Assembly (NCBI RefSeq): GCF_900143625.1
Contig: NZ_FRFF01000103.1
Coordinates: forward strand, 124,001 to 188,000
Source: Nocardiopsis sp. JB363
Lineage (GTDB): Bacteria; Actinomycetota; Actinomycetes; Streptosporangiales; Streptosporangiaceae
Direction: 5' to 3'
DNA length: 64,000 nucleotides
Position numbers and translations under genes: made by a program. Below are positions 17,479-24,933 of this stretch, in pieces; position 1 is the stretch's first letter, and each line of letters begins with the position of its first letter. Below the pieces are notes generated by a model that did no database searches, had not been told where the DNA came from, and saw only the letters and a list, made by a program, of their open reading frames with translations.

Positions 17479-18867
17479 TTATTCGACCGGCGGGTGGGCG
17501 TTGGTGAGCAGCTCCTGGAACTGTGCGGAGAACCAGTGGCCCGAGACCGGAGCGTCCGGCAGGGCACCGCTCATGTTGTTGCCGTTGCGCGGGTTGCCCT
17601 CATAGGTCGGGTCGCACATCCGGTCGAAGCCCTTGCCCTCGTCGTTCGGGATCTCCTCGCTGGAGCCGTCGGACTCACCCGGAGGCTTCATCCACACGTA
17701 GGCGTGGATGCCCGGCTCGGGAGCGGCGGTGGGCCGCTCACCCAGACCCGCACCGGACTGGTTGCACCAGTTACCGGACTGGATGCGCTGGTCGTAGCGG
17801 CCGCCGTCGACGTAGGCGTCGACGTCGGTCTCCGGTCCCGGTCCGGAGGGACGGTCGGGGCCGCCCCAGCCGTTACGGGAGGTGTCGATCAGCATGCCGA
17901 TCTGCGAGTCGAACCCGATGGAGGCGAGTTCGTCGCGCAGGCCCTGGGAGAACGAGAGCTCGTCGCTGTAGTTGTTCCAGTCCACCCACTGCGACTCGCG
18001 CACGCTGGTGCCGTTGACCTCGTCGGTGACGGAGAAGTTGTCCTCCTCCAGAGCCGAGTAGTTGGCGGTGTTGGCGATGAAGCCGTGCACGTCGCCGGGG
18101 GAGGCCCCGTTGGCGTTGGCCGCCTCGTAGAACAGTTGGGCCGAGGCGCTGAAGTTGTCCTCCCATCCGATCCAGCCGTGGTGGCCGGCGTCCACGTAGT
18201 TGTAGACGTTCTCGATGGCGCCCAACTGTCCGAGGGCGTAACCGACCCCGTTGACGTAGTTGCCGTTCGCGAGCATCTCGTCGCACTCGGGGGTGGAGGT
18301 TTCCCGCGGGGAGATGTTGGTGACCAGGTTGGGCAGTGAGTCGATCTCGATGGTGGTGACCACGCGCAGAGAGGTGTCCTCGTAGTCGGCGAGGATCTCC
18401 GCGATCGGGTCGATGTACTCGGACTCGTAGCGGTCGATCTCGTCCGGGCCCAGCTCGCCGTTGGAGGCGAGGGCGGCACAGTCACGACCGGGCAGGTTGT
18501 AGACGACCAGCTGGAAGACCATGGGTTCGCCCGCGGCCTGTTCCACGGCCTCGTCCAGGTGGTCGCGCAGACCCATGTCGCCGGTGGTGGGGCTGTCGTT
18601 GCCCTCGATGGCGCCGATGCGGTCCATCCACACACCGGTGGGCTGGTCGGCGATGGCCTCACCACCGGGTTCGGCGGCGGCGTTGGCCGACCAGATCGGG
18701 TTCACGTAGACGTCGGCGCCGACATAGGGGTTCTCGACGCGGTCGGCGGCGGTGATCTCCTCGGCGGAGAGCACATGGGCGCCGGAAAGGACGAGGCCGA
18801 ATCCGGCGGCCGCGGCCAGTCCGCCGCGGACCCAGGGGGTCCTTTTCGCGGCACGGTGTTTTGTCAT
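17479..18867 (-). CDS. Secreted GH6 cellulase (Cel6B/cellobiohydrolase-like, no carbohydrate-binding module)
   Basis: 462 residues. A basic start and hydrophobic stretch with a cleavage site near LSA-EE (residue ~35) form a signal peptide. The rest is one GH6 catalytic domain: NPYVGADVYVNPIWSA, QPTGVWMDRI, the first signature YNLPGRDCAALASNGE (Asp129) and the proton-donor region TIEIDSLPN (Asp176), where family members more often have EPDSL. Length and the MGLRDHLDEA segment resemble exo-acting Thermobifida Cel6B rather than short endoglucanases, but no binding module or linker is present. Start is ATG at 18867 with GAGGAAG before it. The 5'UTR holds a 14-bp hairpin and, further up, a CelR palindrome, so induction by cellobiose is expected. 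Confidence 0.92.
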   Translation of the reverse strand: MTKHRAAKRTPWVRGGLAAAAGFGLVLSGAHVLSAEEITAADRVENPYVGADVYVNPIWSANAAAEPGGEAIADQPTGVWMDRIGAIEGNDSPTTGDMGLRDHLDEAVEQAAGEPMVFQLVVYNLPGRDCAALASNGELGPDEIDRYESEYIDPIAEILADYEDTSLRVVTTIEIDSLPNLVTNISPRETSTPECDEMLANGNYVNGVGYALGQLGAIENVYNYVDAGHHGWIGWEDNFSASAQLFYEAANANGASPGDVHGFIANTANYSALEEDNFSVTDEVNGTSVRESQWVDWNNYSDELSFSQGLRDELASIGFDSQIGMLIDTSRNGWGGPDRPSGPGPETDVDAYVDGGRYDQRIQSGNWCNQSGAGLGERPTAAPEPGIHAYVWMKPPGESDGSSEEIPNDEGKGFDRMCDPTYEGNPRNGNNMSGALPDAPVSGHWFSAQFQELLTNAHPPVE

Positions 18868-18910
18868 CTCGATTTCTTCCTCAATGTGAGCGGGGTGAAT
18901 CCATCCGGTG

Positions 18911-18944
18911 CGAACGAAGCGTCGAGGGGACGACGCTTCGTTCG
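18911..18944 (-). promoter_or_regulatory. Hairpin in the cellulase 5' untranslated region
   Basis: A perfect 14-bp inverted repeat (18911-18924 with 18931-18944) closes a 6-nt loop, 43 bp upstream of the cellulase start codon and downstream of the CelR operator. In the mRNA the loop reads TCCCCT. It could stabilise the transcript or act as an attenuator. Confidence 0.6.
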
Positions 18945-19030
18945 CGATCGGCGCCGGGGTGTTCCAGGTTCCCGGGCGCTGACCTGGGTGAATGTGGGAG
19001 GGGAAGGGGGGATGAGCCGAATGGGAGAGT

Positions 19031-19044
19031 TGGGAGCGCTCCCA
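19031..19044. promoter_or_regulatory. CelR operator (14-bp palindrome)
   Basis: TGGGAGCGCTCCCA is the exact palindrome known as the CelR binding site of cellulase genes in Thermobifida fusca. It lies 163 bp upstream of the GH6 start. A CATAAT -10-like hexamer (minus strand, 19058-19063) would put the operator just downstream of the transcription start, consistent with repression relieved by cellobiose. Confidence 0.9.
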
Positions 19045-19063
19045 GTCAGGGATCGAAATTATG

Positions 19064-19295
19064 TCGTAGAGCGGTTGTGCGAAGTGAGCGAACGGGTGTT
19101 CTCGGGGGTGGTGATGAACCCGATCGCTTTCCAGAACCGTAGTCATTCAATGGTGATATGTAAATACCATATGACGCAGATATTTCTGGCGCTCGCCGCC
19201 TCCTTGCGTAATCCCAGGTGAATGGTTGATTTATGACTGTTCAGTAATAACCGGGAGTCGCCGGACGAGCACACGGTGCTGCCGAGGGTTCGGGT
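19064..19295. other. Upstream region of the cellulase gene; no gene seen
   Basis: This A/T-richer stretch between the MFS stop and the cellulase promoter contains runs such as GGTGATATGTAAATACCATATG. I find no convincing ORF or hairpin terminator for the MFS gene. Confidence 0.4.
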
Positions 19296-20546
19296 TCAGG
19301 TCCGATCCGCCGCACCCAGGGGACGCCACGCCACCAGAGCCAGGACGCTCACGCCCACCGCGGCGGACCAGAACGGGACCAACAGGCCGACCTGTTCGGC
19401 GACCACGCCGCCCACGAGCGCCCCCAACGCCGCACCGCCCAGGTCTGCGAGCCGGTACACCCCGCTGACTCGTCCCAACAGGGCGTCCGGGGTGGCTCGC
19501 TGGCGCGAGGTCACCGCGGCGGTGCCCCACACCATCGTGTGCACCCCGAACACCGCCATCACGGCGCCCGCCACCACCGCGTTCGTCGTCGATGCCAGGG
19601 CCGCGTACGTCAACGCCTCCACCACCAGGCCCCAGCGCAACAGCGCCGCCAGGCCCACCCTGGGTTCCAGCCACTCGAAGACACGGGAACCGACCACGCC
19701 GCCCACCGCGCCCGCCGCGAGGAACAGCCCGAACCCGAATTCGCCGAGCCCCAACCGCTCTTGGGCGTACAACACCCAGAGGGCGAAGGCGCCCACCCCG
19801 GTCAGGTTCATCACCAGGACGCAGACGCACAGCGTGCGCAGGAGGGGCCCGCGGCGCACGTGATCGAGGCCCTCTCGGACCTCGGTCCGCAGGGTGGTGC
19901 GCGGTGCTCGGCTCCGGACGCCCTCATCCGCCGGGACGGCGGCGATCCGCGCGACCAACACCACGGCGGCCAGGCAGAGGAGGGACTTCAACCCGTACGG
20001 CAGCGCCCACCCCGAGCCGAACAACAGGGCGCCCAGGGGTGGGCCGGCCAGCTGGTTGTTGACCGAGAAGGTCAAGGCCAGGCGCGCGTTGGCCCGGCCG
20101 AGCAGCGAACGGGGTACCACCGACACCAGCAGCGCGCCGTACGCGCTGTCGGCGAGGGTCTCGCTCGTCCCGACGGCGAACAGCACGACGAACAACAGCC
20201 ACAACGGCGGGGCACCGAACACCAGAGCCACGGCGAACAGCGCCAGGACCGACGCACGCACCAGGTTCGCGGCGAGCAGGACCGTTCGGCGGGGGAACCG
20301 GTCGACCAGGGCGCCCGAGGTCAACGAGAACAGCAGGGCCGGCAGTAGCTGCACGGCGCTCGCGCCGGCGACCACTGTGGCGGAGCCGGTGAGGGAGGCC
20401 ACCAGCAGCGGTCCCGCCGCCAGCAGGGCGCCGTCGCCCAGGTTGGTGGCGGCCGAGGACCACCAGAGACGAACGAAGTCGGGACCGAGCCGGCCGGAAC
20501 CGCCGGGGGCGGCGGCGTCGGTCCGACGCGCACGGAAAGCGGACAC
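19296..20546 (-). CDS. MFS transporter (EntS/DHA3-like exporter)
   Basis: 416 residues, twelve predicted hydrophobic segments, of the MFS_3/EntS type. The first helix region is FVRLWWSSAATNLGDGALLAAGPL, motif A-like LVDRFPRRTVLLAANL lies between helices 2 and 3, and RATPDALLGRVSGVYRL in the second half mirrors the usual ...LLGRVxA... signature. Such proteins export drugs or siderophores. The GTG at 20546 follows AGGAG. A 19-codon ORF with its own ribosome site precedes it by 139 bp, suggesting translational or transcriptional attenuation. Substrate unknown. Confidence 0.87.
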   Translation of the reverse strand: MSAFRARRTDAAAPGGSGRLGPDFVRLWWSSAATNLGDGALLAAGPLLVASLTGSATVVAGASAVQLLPALLFSLTSGALVDRFPRRTVLLAANLVRASVLALFAVALVFGAPPLWLLFVVLFAVGTSETLADSAYGALLVSVVPRSLLGRANARLALTFSVNNQLAGPPLGALLFGSGWALPYGLKSLLCLAAVVLVARIAAVPADEGVRSRAPRTTLRTEVREGLDHVRRGPLLRTLCVCVLVMNLTGVGAFALWVLYAQERLGLGEFGFGLFLAAGAVGGVVGSRVFEWLEPRVGLAALLRWGLVVEALTYAALASTTNAVVAGAVMAVFGVHTMVWGTAAVTSRQRATPDALLGRVSGVYRLADLGGAALGALVGGVVAEQVGLLVPFWSAAVGVSVLALVAWRPLGAADRT

Positions 20547-20575
20547 GGGAGAACTCTCCTGAGGGCATGACGAAG

Positions 20576-20589
20576 GCGCCGATCGGCGC
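20576..20589. repeat. 14-bp perfect palindrome ahead of the MFS gene
   Basis: GCGCCGATCGGCGC stands 30 bp upstream of the MFS start, between the leader ORF and the gene. It may be an operator or part of an attenuator; function not shown. Confidence 0.4.
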
Positions 20590-20685
20590 GGGGCGAGGCG
20601 GCACGAGGCCACCCGGCCCGCCTCGGCGGAGGGTTCTCGGTGGTGCGCGCGTCGGGTCACACGGACCCGCCGGCGGTGAAAGGTA

Positions 20686-20745
20686 CTACCGAAGGACCGG
20701 CCGCGAGGCGGGGGCGGTGATCGGTCGCGCGACGGTGACGTTCAT
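20686..20745 (-). CDS. Putative 19-residue leader peptide ahead of the MFS exporter
   Basis: A minimal ORF (ATG at 20745, TAG at 20686) with an excellent ribosome site (GGAGAGGA, five bases before the ATG). The peptide is rich in Pro, Ala, Val and Arg and ends RPVLR. It lies in the leader of the exporter mRNA with a 6-bp hairpin (CGAGGC/GCCTCG) and a palindrome following. Leader peptides of this size control many antibiotic-resistance and efflux genes by ribosome stalling. The role here is inferred only from position. Confidence 0.4.
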   Translation of the reverse strand: MNVTVARPITAPASRPVLR

Positions 20746-20811
20746 GGGGGTCCTCTCCGGAAGGGCGCGGCGGCGTCGGTGGGGGTCGGCTCGGGTGCGC
20801 ACGCTACATGT

Positions 20812-20854
20812 CGACGGGCCCCGGAACGATCGATTTTCGTCCCGGGGCCCGTCG
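20812..20854 (-). terminator. Terminator of the DoxX-like gene
   Basis: A perfect 13-bp stem (20812-20824 with 20842-20854) begins 13 bp after the minus-strand DoxX stop. The remaining bases to the MFS start hold only the leader ORF and small palindromes. Confidence 0.75.
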
Positions 20855-20866
20855 CAAGCTGGGAGG

Positions 20867-21289
20867 TCAGCGCTTGCGCTCGCAGCTCTCAAGCACCAGG
20901 GACAGTCCCGCGCCGAGCAGCCAGAGGTCCTTGGACAGGCCCAGACCCTCCTGGGTCGGGGCCAGGCTGCGGGGTTTGTGCATGCCCGGTGTGCGCAGGT
21001 ATAGGCCGAGCAGACCCGCGGCGAATGCGCTCAGTCCGGCTCCGGCCAGTTTGTTGGGGACCAGGGGGAAGAGGAGGGCGGTGCCCAGGGCGATCTCCCC
21101 GGCCGACAACGCCCGGGTGAAGCTGATCGGGTCGACCTTGTCGAGGAAGGGGTAGGTGCCGACCGCCATGCCGTGCACCCCCATCGCGGTGTCCTCGTCG
21201 GCCCCGCGCTTGCTCAGCCCGGAGTTGAGGATGGAGGCGCCCGTGGCGAGGCGCAGAACCATCTGATGCGGTCTGACGGGCGACTTCAT
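20867..21289 (-). CDS. DoxX-like membrane protein
   Basis: 140 residues with about four hydrophobic segments: MVLRLATGASILNSGLSK at the start, ISFTRALSAGEIALGTALLFP, LAGAGLSAFAAGLLGLYL and LWLLGAGLSLVLES. This is the DoxX/DoxD-like layout, whose members are often tied to redox homeostasis at the membrane. ATG at 21289 with a GGGAG ribosome site. It appears monocistronic, with its own terminator. Function of this member is unknown. Confidence 0.75.
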   Translation of the reverse strand: MKSPVRPHQMVLRLATGASILNSGLSKRGADEDTAMGVHGMAVGTYPFLDKVDPISFTRALSAGEIALGTALLFPLVPNKLAGAGLSAFAAGLLGLYLRTPGMHKPRSLAPTQEGLGLSKDLWLLGAGLSLVLESCERKR

Positions 21290-21411
21290 CGGAGCTCCCT
21301 GACTGGTCGACGACCCGTGATCACTATTAGTGATCAAGATGCTACGCGGATCGAGGTCCGAAAGTCGCTCCCGCGCGCCGAGTATCGGCAGGACGGGCGA
21401 GGGCGGGAGTG

Positions 21412-21732
21412 TCAGTTCTCGCCGGTGATCCGGTCGTGGATCCCGTCGGTGGCGGCGCCCATCGGGTCCTCGGCGATTCCACCCAGGGTCTCGGCCTGAT
21501 CCTGGAACCCCTGGGCGGTCTCGGTCGCTTCTCCCATGACGCCCTCCTGGGCCTCCTGCGCCACCGTGTCCAGGCCGCTGTCCTGGGCGAACTCGCCGAC
21601 GGCGCCGTCCCCCAAGCCCTCGGCGGCCGTCCCGGCCTCGTCCACGGCGCCACTCACCCCGTCCACCAACTCGCCGGCGGTGTCGCCGAACAATCCCTTG
21701 AACCACTCGAACACGTCAGCGAGCATCGTCAT
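21412..21732 (-). CDS. Small acidic hypothetical protein
   Basis: 106 residues, acidic and of low complexity (Gly, Ala, Asp, Glu), starting with an amphipathic helix (LADVFEWFKGLFGDTAGEL) and continuing with helical AEG-L/D repeats. No signal peptide or membrane helix. It vaguely recalls Rv0909/MT0933-like small helical proteins, but I do not assign it. The ATG at 21732 follows GGGATGGAACG. Divergent from metQ across 387 bp. Confidence 0.6.
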   Translation of the reverse strand: MTMLADVFEWFKGLFGDTAGELVDGVSGAVDEAGTAAEGLGDGAVGEFAQDSGLDTVAQEAQEGVMGEATETAQGFQDQAETLGGIAEDPMGAATDGIHDRITGEN

Positions 21733-22119
21733 CGTTCCATCCCCGGGGGCGCCCCGTCCTGTTGCCGTCAACGGCAAGTGTCCTCACTCGCGGTAAGTAG
21801 ACGGTAAGGGGTCGCAGGGGCGATGGGGGAGGGTGGTGCCCGAGGTCGCCACGGGTCGGGAGAACGCCCGAATCCGCGTCCCGTGTGCGGTTTCGGTCCT
21901 CCCCGAAACGCCGGACGGGCGCCTCCCGAAGTTCGCCGGAGGAGGTTGGGGTCCTGCTCCGGTGAACACGGTGGGTATTCGAATCCGGGGTGGTCAGGGT
22001 GTGTGCACTTGGTCACTGGCGCTGGACTTCTCGAACTTGCGCCTATTTAATACCATAATAGTAGGAATTCGGAACTCTTGTCCGGTTCCGTCCGCACACG
22101 TCACACTCGAAGGACTCCC
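21733..22119. other. Divergent intergenic region with an A/T-rich promoter patch
   Basis: No gene is supported here. A markedly A/T-rich patch (about 22043-22072, with TAATACCATAATA) stands 50-75 bp upstream of metQ and is the likely promoter. I looked for an S-box or other SAM riboswitch structure and found none. Confidence 0.45.
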
Positions 22120-22953
22120 ATGCGCCGCGCTCTCTTCGCCGTACCCACCGCCCTGGCCCTGCTGGCGGTGAGTGCCTGCGGCGCCCCCTCCGAGAACAAC
22201 ACGGAGGCCGCCGAGGGCGAGGATCCCCTCGTCGTGGGCGCCACCGCCGTCCCGGCCGGCGACATCCTCCGGTTCGTCGAGTCCGAACTCGCCACCGGAG
22301 CGGGTCTCTCCCTGGAGATCCACGAATACTCCGACTACATCGCGCCCAACACCGCGCTCGCCGAGGGCCAACTCGACGTCAACCTCTACCAGCACGAGCC
22401 GTTCCTGCTGGAGTACAACGAGGGCAACGACACCGACCTCGTCGCGGTCGAGCAGATCTACCTGCCGCCGCTGGGTCTGTACTCCAAGGCCGTGGACGAC
22501 ATCGCCGACCTGGCCGAGGGTTCCGAGGTCGCGCTGCCCAACGATCCCACCAACGAGTTCCGGGCGCTCGAACTGCTGGAGGAAGGCGGACTCATCACCC
22601 TGGCCGAAGGCGTCGACGAGGCCACCTTCAGCCTCTCCGACATCGAGGAGAACCCGCGCGACCTGGACTTCCGTGAGGTGGAGGCCGCTCAGCTGCCCCG
22701 TTCACTGGACGACGTCGACGCCGCGATCGTCAACAACAACTACGCGCAGGAAGCCGGGCTGGACTTCGAGAACGACTCGATCCTGCTCGAAGAGTTCGAC
22801 GGAAGCCCGTACGTGAACATCCTCGCCTCCCGCTCCGACAACACCGACGACCCGCGTATCGAGACGCTGGCCGAACTGTTGACCTCCCCGGAGACCGTGC
22901 GCTTCATCGAGGAGACCTACGAGGGCAGCGTCATCCCGGCCACCGCCGACTGA
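22120..22953 (+). CDS. NlpA/MetQ-family ABC substrate-binding lipoprotein (orphan)
   Basis: 277 residues. A lipoprotein signal ends in LLAVSAC with the lipidated Cys20. The mature part is an NlpA/MetQ fold: VVGATAVPAGDILRFV, IHEYSDYIAPNTALAEGQLDVNLYQHEPFL and ALPNDPTNEFRALELLEEGGLI are near-diagnostic. MetQ binds methionine for the MetNI importer. No ATPase or permease gene is adjacent, so it must share a distant transporter or do something else. ATG at 22120 with AAGGA. Its last 37 bp overlap the tail of the convergent hydrolase. Confidence 0.9.
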   Translation: MRRALFAVPTALALLAVSACGAPSENNTEAAEGEDPLVVGATAVPAGDILRFVESELATGAGLSLEIHEYSDYIAPNTALAEGQLDVNLYQHEPFLLEYNEGNDTDLVAVEQIYLPPLGLYSKAVDDIADLAEGSEVALPNDPTNEFRALELLEEGGLITLAEGVDEATFSLSDIEENPRDLDFREVEAAQLPRSLDDVDAAIVNNNYAQEAGLDFENDSILLEEFDGSPYVNILASRSDNTDDPRIETLAELLTSPETVRFIEETYEGSVIPATAD

Positions 22954-23834
22954 CAATCTCCGGCGAGGAAGGCCGACAACTCTCGCAACCACGCCTCGGG
23001 CCGGTCCACGTGCGCCATGTGCCCCGCCTCTTCCAACACCACCGCCCGCGCTCCGGGCAACACCTCCGCCGCCCGCTCGGCGAAGGACGCGGGGAAGACC
23101 ATGTCCTGACGCCCGTGCAGGAAGAGTATGGGCGCGCCCAGCCGCCGCAGCCGCTCGGGTCCGTTCTCCGGTCTGGGGGAGTCCAACAGTCCGGACCGCC
23201 ACACGTTCGCCCACTCCGCCGACCATCGGATCCCCGACAACAGATCCAGGTAGTCGGGGATCCGGTCCGGCCGGTACACGTTGGCCCGTGCCCCTGCCAC
23301 CGCCGCGGTTCTCACCGGCTCCGTGCCGGTCGCGGTCGACTCCGCCCAGGCCCGGGACTCCTCGGCGCGGCGGGCATCACGTTCGGGCCATGACCCGAAG
23401 TCGTCGTCGGTGACCGGCCACAGGGTGCTCGACGCCACCACCGTCCGACGTATCCGCTCGGGTGCGGACAGGAGCACCCGTTGGGCGATCTGTCCGCCGG
23501 TGGAGAACCCCAACAGGTCGAAGCGGTCCCAACCGAACCCGTCGGCCAGGAGCAGCAGGTCCTCGGCGGCCGACGCGAAGCTGTACCCGCCCGGGCCCAA
23601 TCCGCGGGTGGAGCGCCCGCAACCACGCAGGTCGGGCAGGTACACCGGGCGTTCGAGCCCGTCCAGGGGATGTCGCAGGTAGCTGTGGTCCCAGTCCGGG
23701 CCACCATGCACCACCAGCAGTGGAACACCTTGGGCAGGACCGAGCGAAGCGCAGAACAGCCGGACCTCGGGCCGGCGCCGGACGGTGACGTATTCTCGCA
23801 CGCCCCGATTCTGGCAGCCGGCCCGACTGGTCAC
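22917..23834 (-). CDS. Alpha/beta hydrolase (proline iminopeptidase-like)
   Basis: 305 residues: oxyanion region VVHGGPDWDHSYL, LPDLRGCGRS, nucleophile elbow LLGFSTGGQIA, acid strand PILFLHGRQDMVF and catalytic His in EAGHMAHVDRP. The HGGPDW and DLRGCGRS motifs are those of the prolyl-iminopeptidase/epoxide-hydrolase group. The GTG at 23834 overlaps the stop of the DUF305 gene (GTGA), implying translational coupling; an internal GTG at 23801 is an alternative start. Its 3' end overlaps metQ tail to tail. Confidence 0.85.
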   Translation of the reverse strand: MTSRAGCQNRGVREYVTVRRRPEVRLFCASLGPAQGVPLLVVHGGPDWDHSYLRHPLDGLERPVYLPDLRGCGRSTRGLGPGGYSFASAAEDLLLLADGFGWDRFDLLGFSTGGQIAQRVLLSAPERIRRTVVASSTLWPVTDDDFGSWPERDARRAEESRAWAESTATGTEPVRTAAVAGARANVYRPDRIPDYLDLLSGIRWSAEWANVWRSGLLDSPRPENGPERLRRLGAPILFLHGRQDMVFPASFAERAAEVLPGARAVVLEEAGHMAHVDRPEAWLRELSAFLAGDCQSAVAGMTLPS

Positions 23835-24427
23835 CGGGTATCGGGGTGGACCTCATCGCCGAGCAGGTCGTTCATGTGCGCGATCTCCTCCTCCTGAGCG
23901 TCGATGATCTCCTGGGACAACTCCCGGGCCTCGGGGTCCACTCCCTCGTCGAGCTGGGTCCGGGCCATCGTGACGGCGCCCTCGTGGTGCAGGATCATGA
24001 GGTCCAGGAACAGGGCGTCGAATTCCTCCCCCTCGGCGGACTCCAACTCGGCCATCTGTTCCTCGGAGAGCATTCCGTCCATCTCGGCGTGGTCCATGCC
24101 GTGGTCGACCTCGGCGCCCCAGCCGTCCAGGAGCGTTTCCATCTGTTCGATCTCCGGCCCCTGGGCGGACCGGATCTGTTCGGCCAGGGGCCGGACCTCG
24201 TCACCGGCACGGGTGTCGGCGAGGTCGGACATCTCCACGGCCTGCTCGTGGTGCGGGATCATCATCTGCGCGAAGTGCACGTCCGCGTCGGTGTGTTCGG
24301 TGGCCTGCCCCTGGCTCTCCGAGGTGCCGGTCTCCGTCGCGGCTTCGCCGCAGGAGGTGGTGAACAGGACGGTGGTCAAGGCCACGGCCAGGGCACGGTG
24401 GTTCAGGGCACGCTTGTCGAAGGTCAT
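23831..24427 (-). CDS. DUF305 lipoprotein
   Basis: 198 residues: signal peptide with lipobox LFTTSC, then a helical DUF305 domain with the two hallmark repeats, MMIPHHEQAVEM and MILHHEGAVTMA, and several further His/Met residues (DHGMDHAEMDGM). The fold is ferritin-like and the His/Met pattern suggests metal (often copper) binding at the cell surface; this is inference. It follows the DUF6153 gene by 76 bp and overlaps the hydrolase gene downstream. ATG start with GAGGAACCG. Confidence 0.88.
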   Translation of the reverse strand: MTFDKRALNHRALAVALTTVLFTTSCGEAATETGTSESQGQATEHTDADVHFAQMMIPHHEQAVEMSDLADTRAGDEVRPLAEQIRSAQGPEIEQMETLLDGWGAEVDHGMDHAEMDGMLSEEQMAELESAEGEEFDALFLDLMILHHEGAVTMARTQLDEGVDPEARELSQEIIDAQEEEIAHMNDLLGDEVHPDTR

Positions 24428-24503
24428 CGGTTCCTCGTCTTCCGGGTTCGCTGGTACACGCGTGGCGAGCGGATAGGCCGACGGGGTCGGCGTCCGCGGG
24501 CAT

Positions 24504-24896
24504 CTAGACGCGCAGCACCCGTAAGCGGACCGGAGAGGGATCGTCGGGAGCCGGTGGGAAGAGCGGGAACGGTCGACGCGTCGGCCCCGTGGGAGGGATC
24601 GGCCCACCCGGCCATCGGTGGAACGCGACGGTGGCCACCCCGAGCAGGGAGACGACGAAGGCCCCGACTGTCAGACAGAGCGAGGTGGGATCGAGTTCGG
24701 GCAGGTCCGAGGAGGGTTCCGCCACGGCGTTCCCCATCACGTCATGGGCGGCCGCCGGGCCCGCGGCGGCGTGGGCCTCGTGTTGGACGTGTCCCAGCGT
24801 GTGCATGGCTCCGAGTCCGAACACCAGCGCGACCAGCGCCAGGACGCGCGCCCACGCGCGTCCCGTGCCCTGCTGTCGCCGTTCGGATCTCGACAT
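24504..24896 (-). CDS. DUF6153-like membrane protein
   Basis: 130 residues with two hydrophobic segments (WARVLALVALVFGLGAMHTLGH and LCLTVGAFVVSLLGVATVAFH) and histidines close to the first helix (HTLGHVQHEAHA). It matches the DUF6153 proteins found in actinomycetes upstream of DUF305 genes. The C-terminus is Pro/Arg-rich. I start at the ATG at 24896, spaced better from GTAGGG than the GTG at 24905. First gene of a probable three-gene operon with the DUF305 lipoprotein and the hydrolase. Confidence 0.72.
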   Translation of the reverse strand: MSRSERRQQGTGRAWARVLALVALVFGLGAMHTLGHVQHEAHAAAGPAAAHDVMGNAVAEPSSDLPELDPTSLCLTVGAFVVSLLGVATVAFHRWPGGPIPPTGPTRRPFPLFPPAPDDPSPVRLRVLRV

Positions 24897-24933
24897 GGGC
24901 ATCACCCTACCCGTACCCCACCGGGGTATGGGA

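Noticed and set aside
21733..22119. SAM riboswitch upstream of metQ
   Set aside because: No S-box core or terminator/antiterminator arrangement is visible, only an A/T-rich promoter-like patch.
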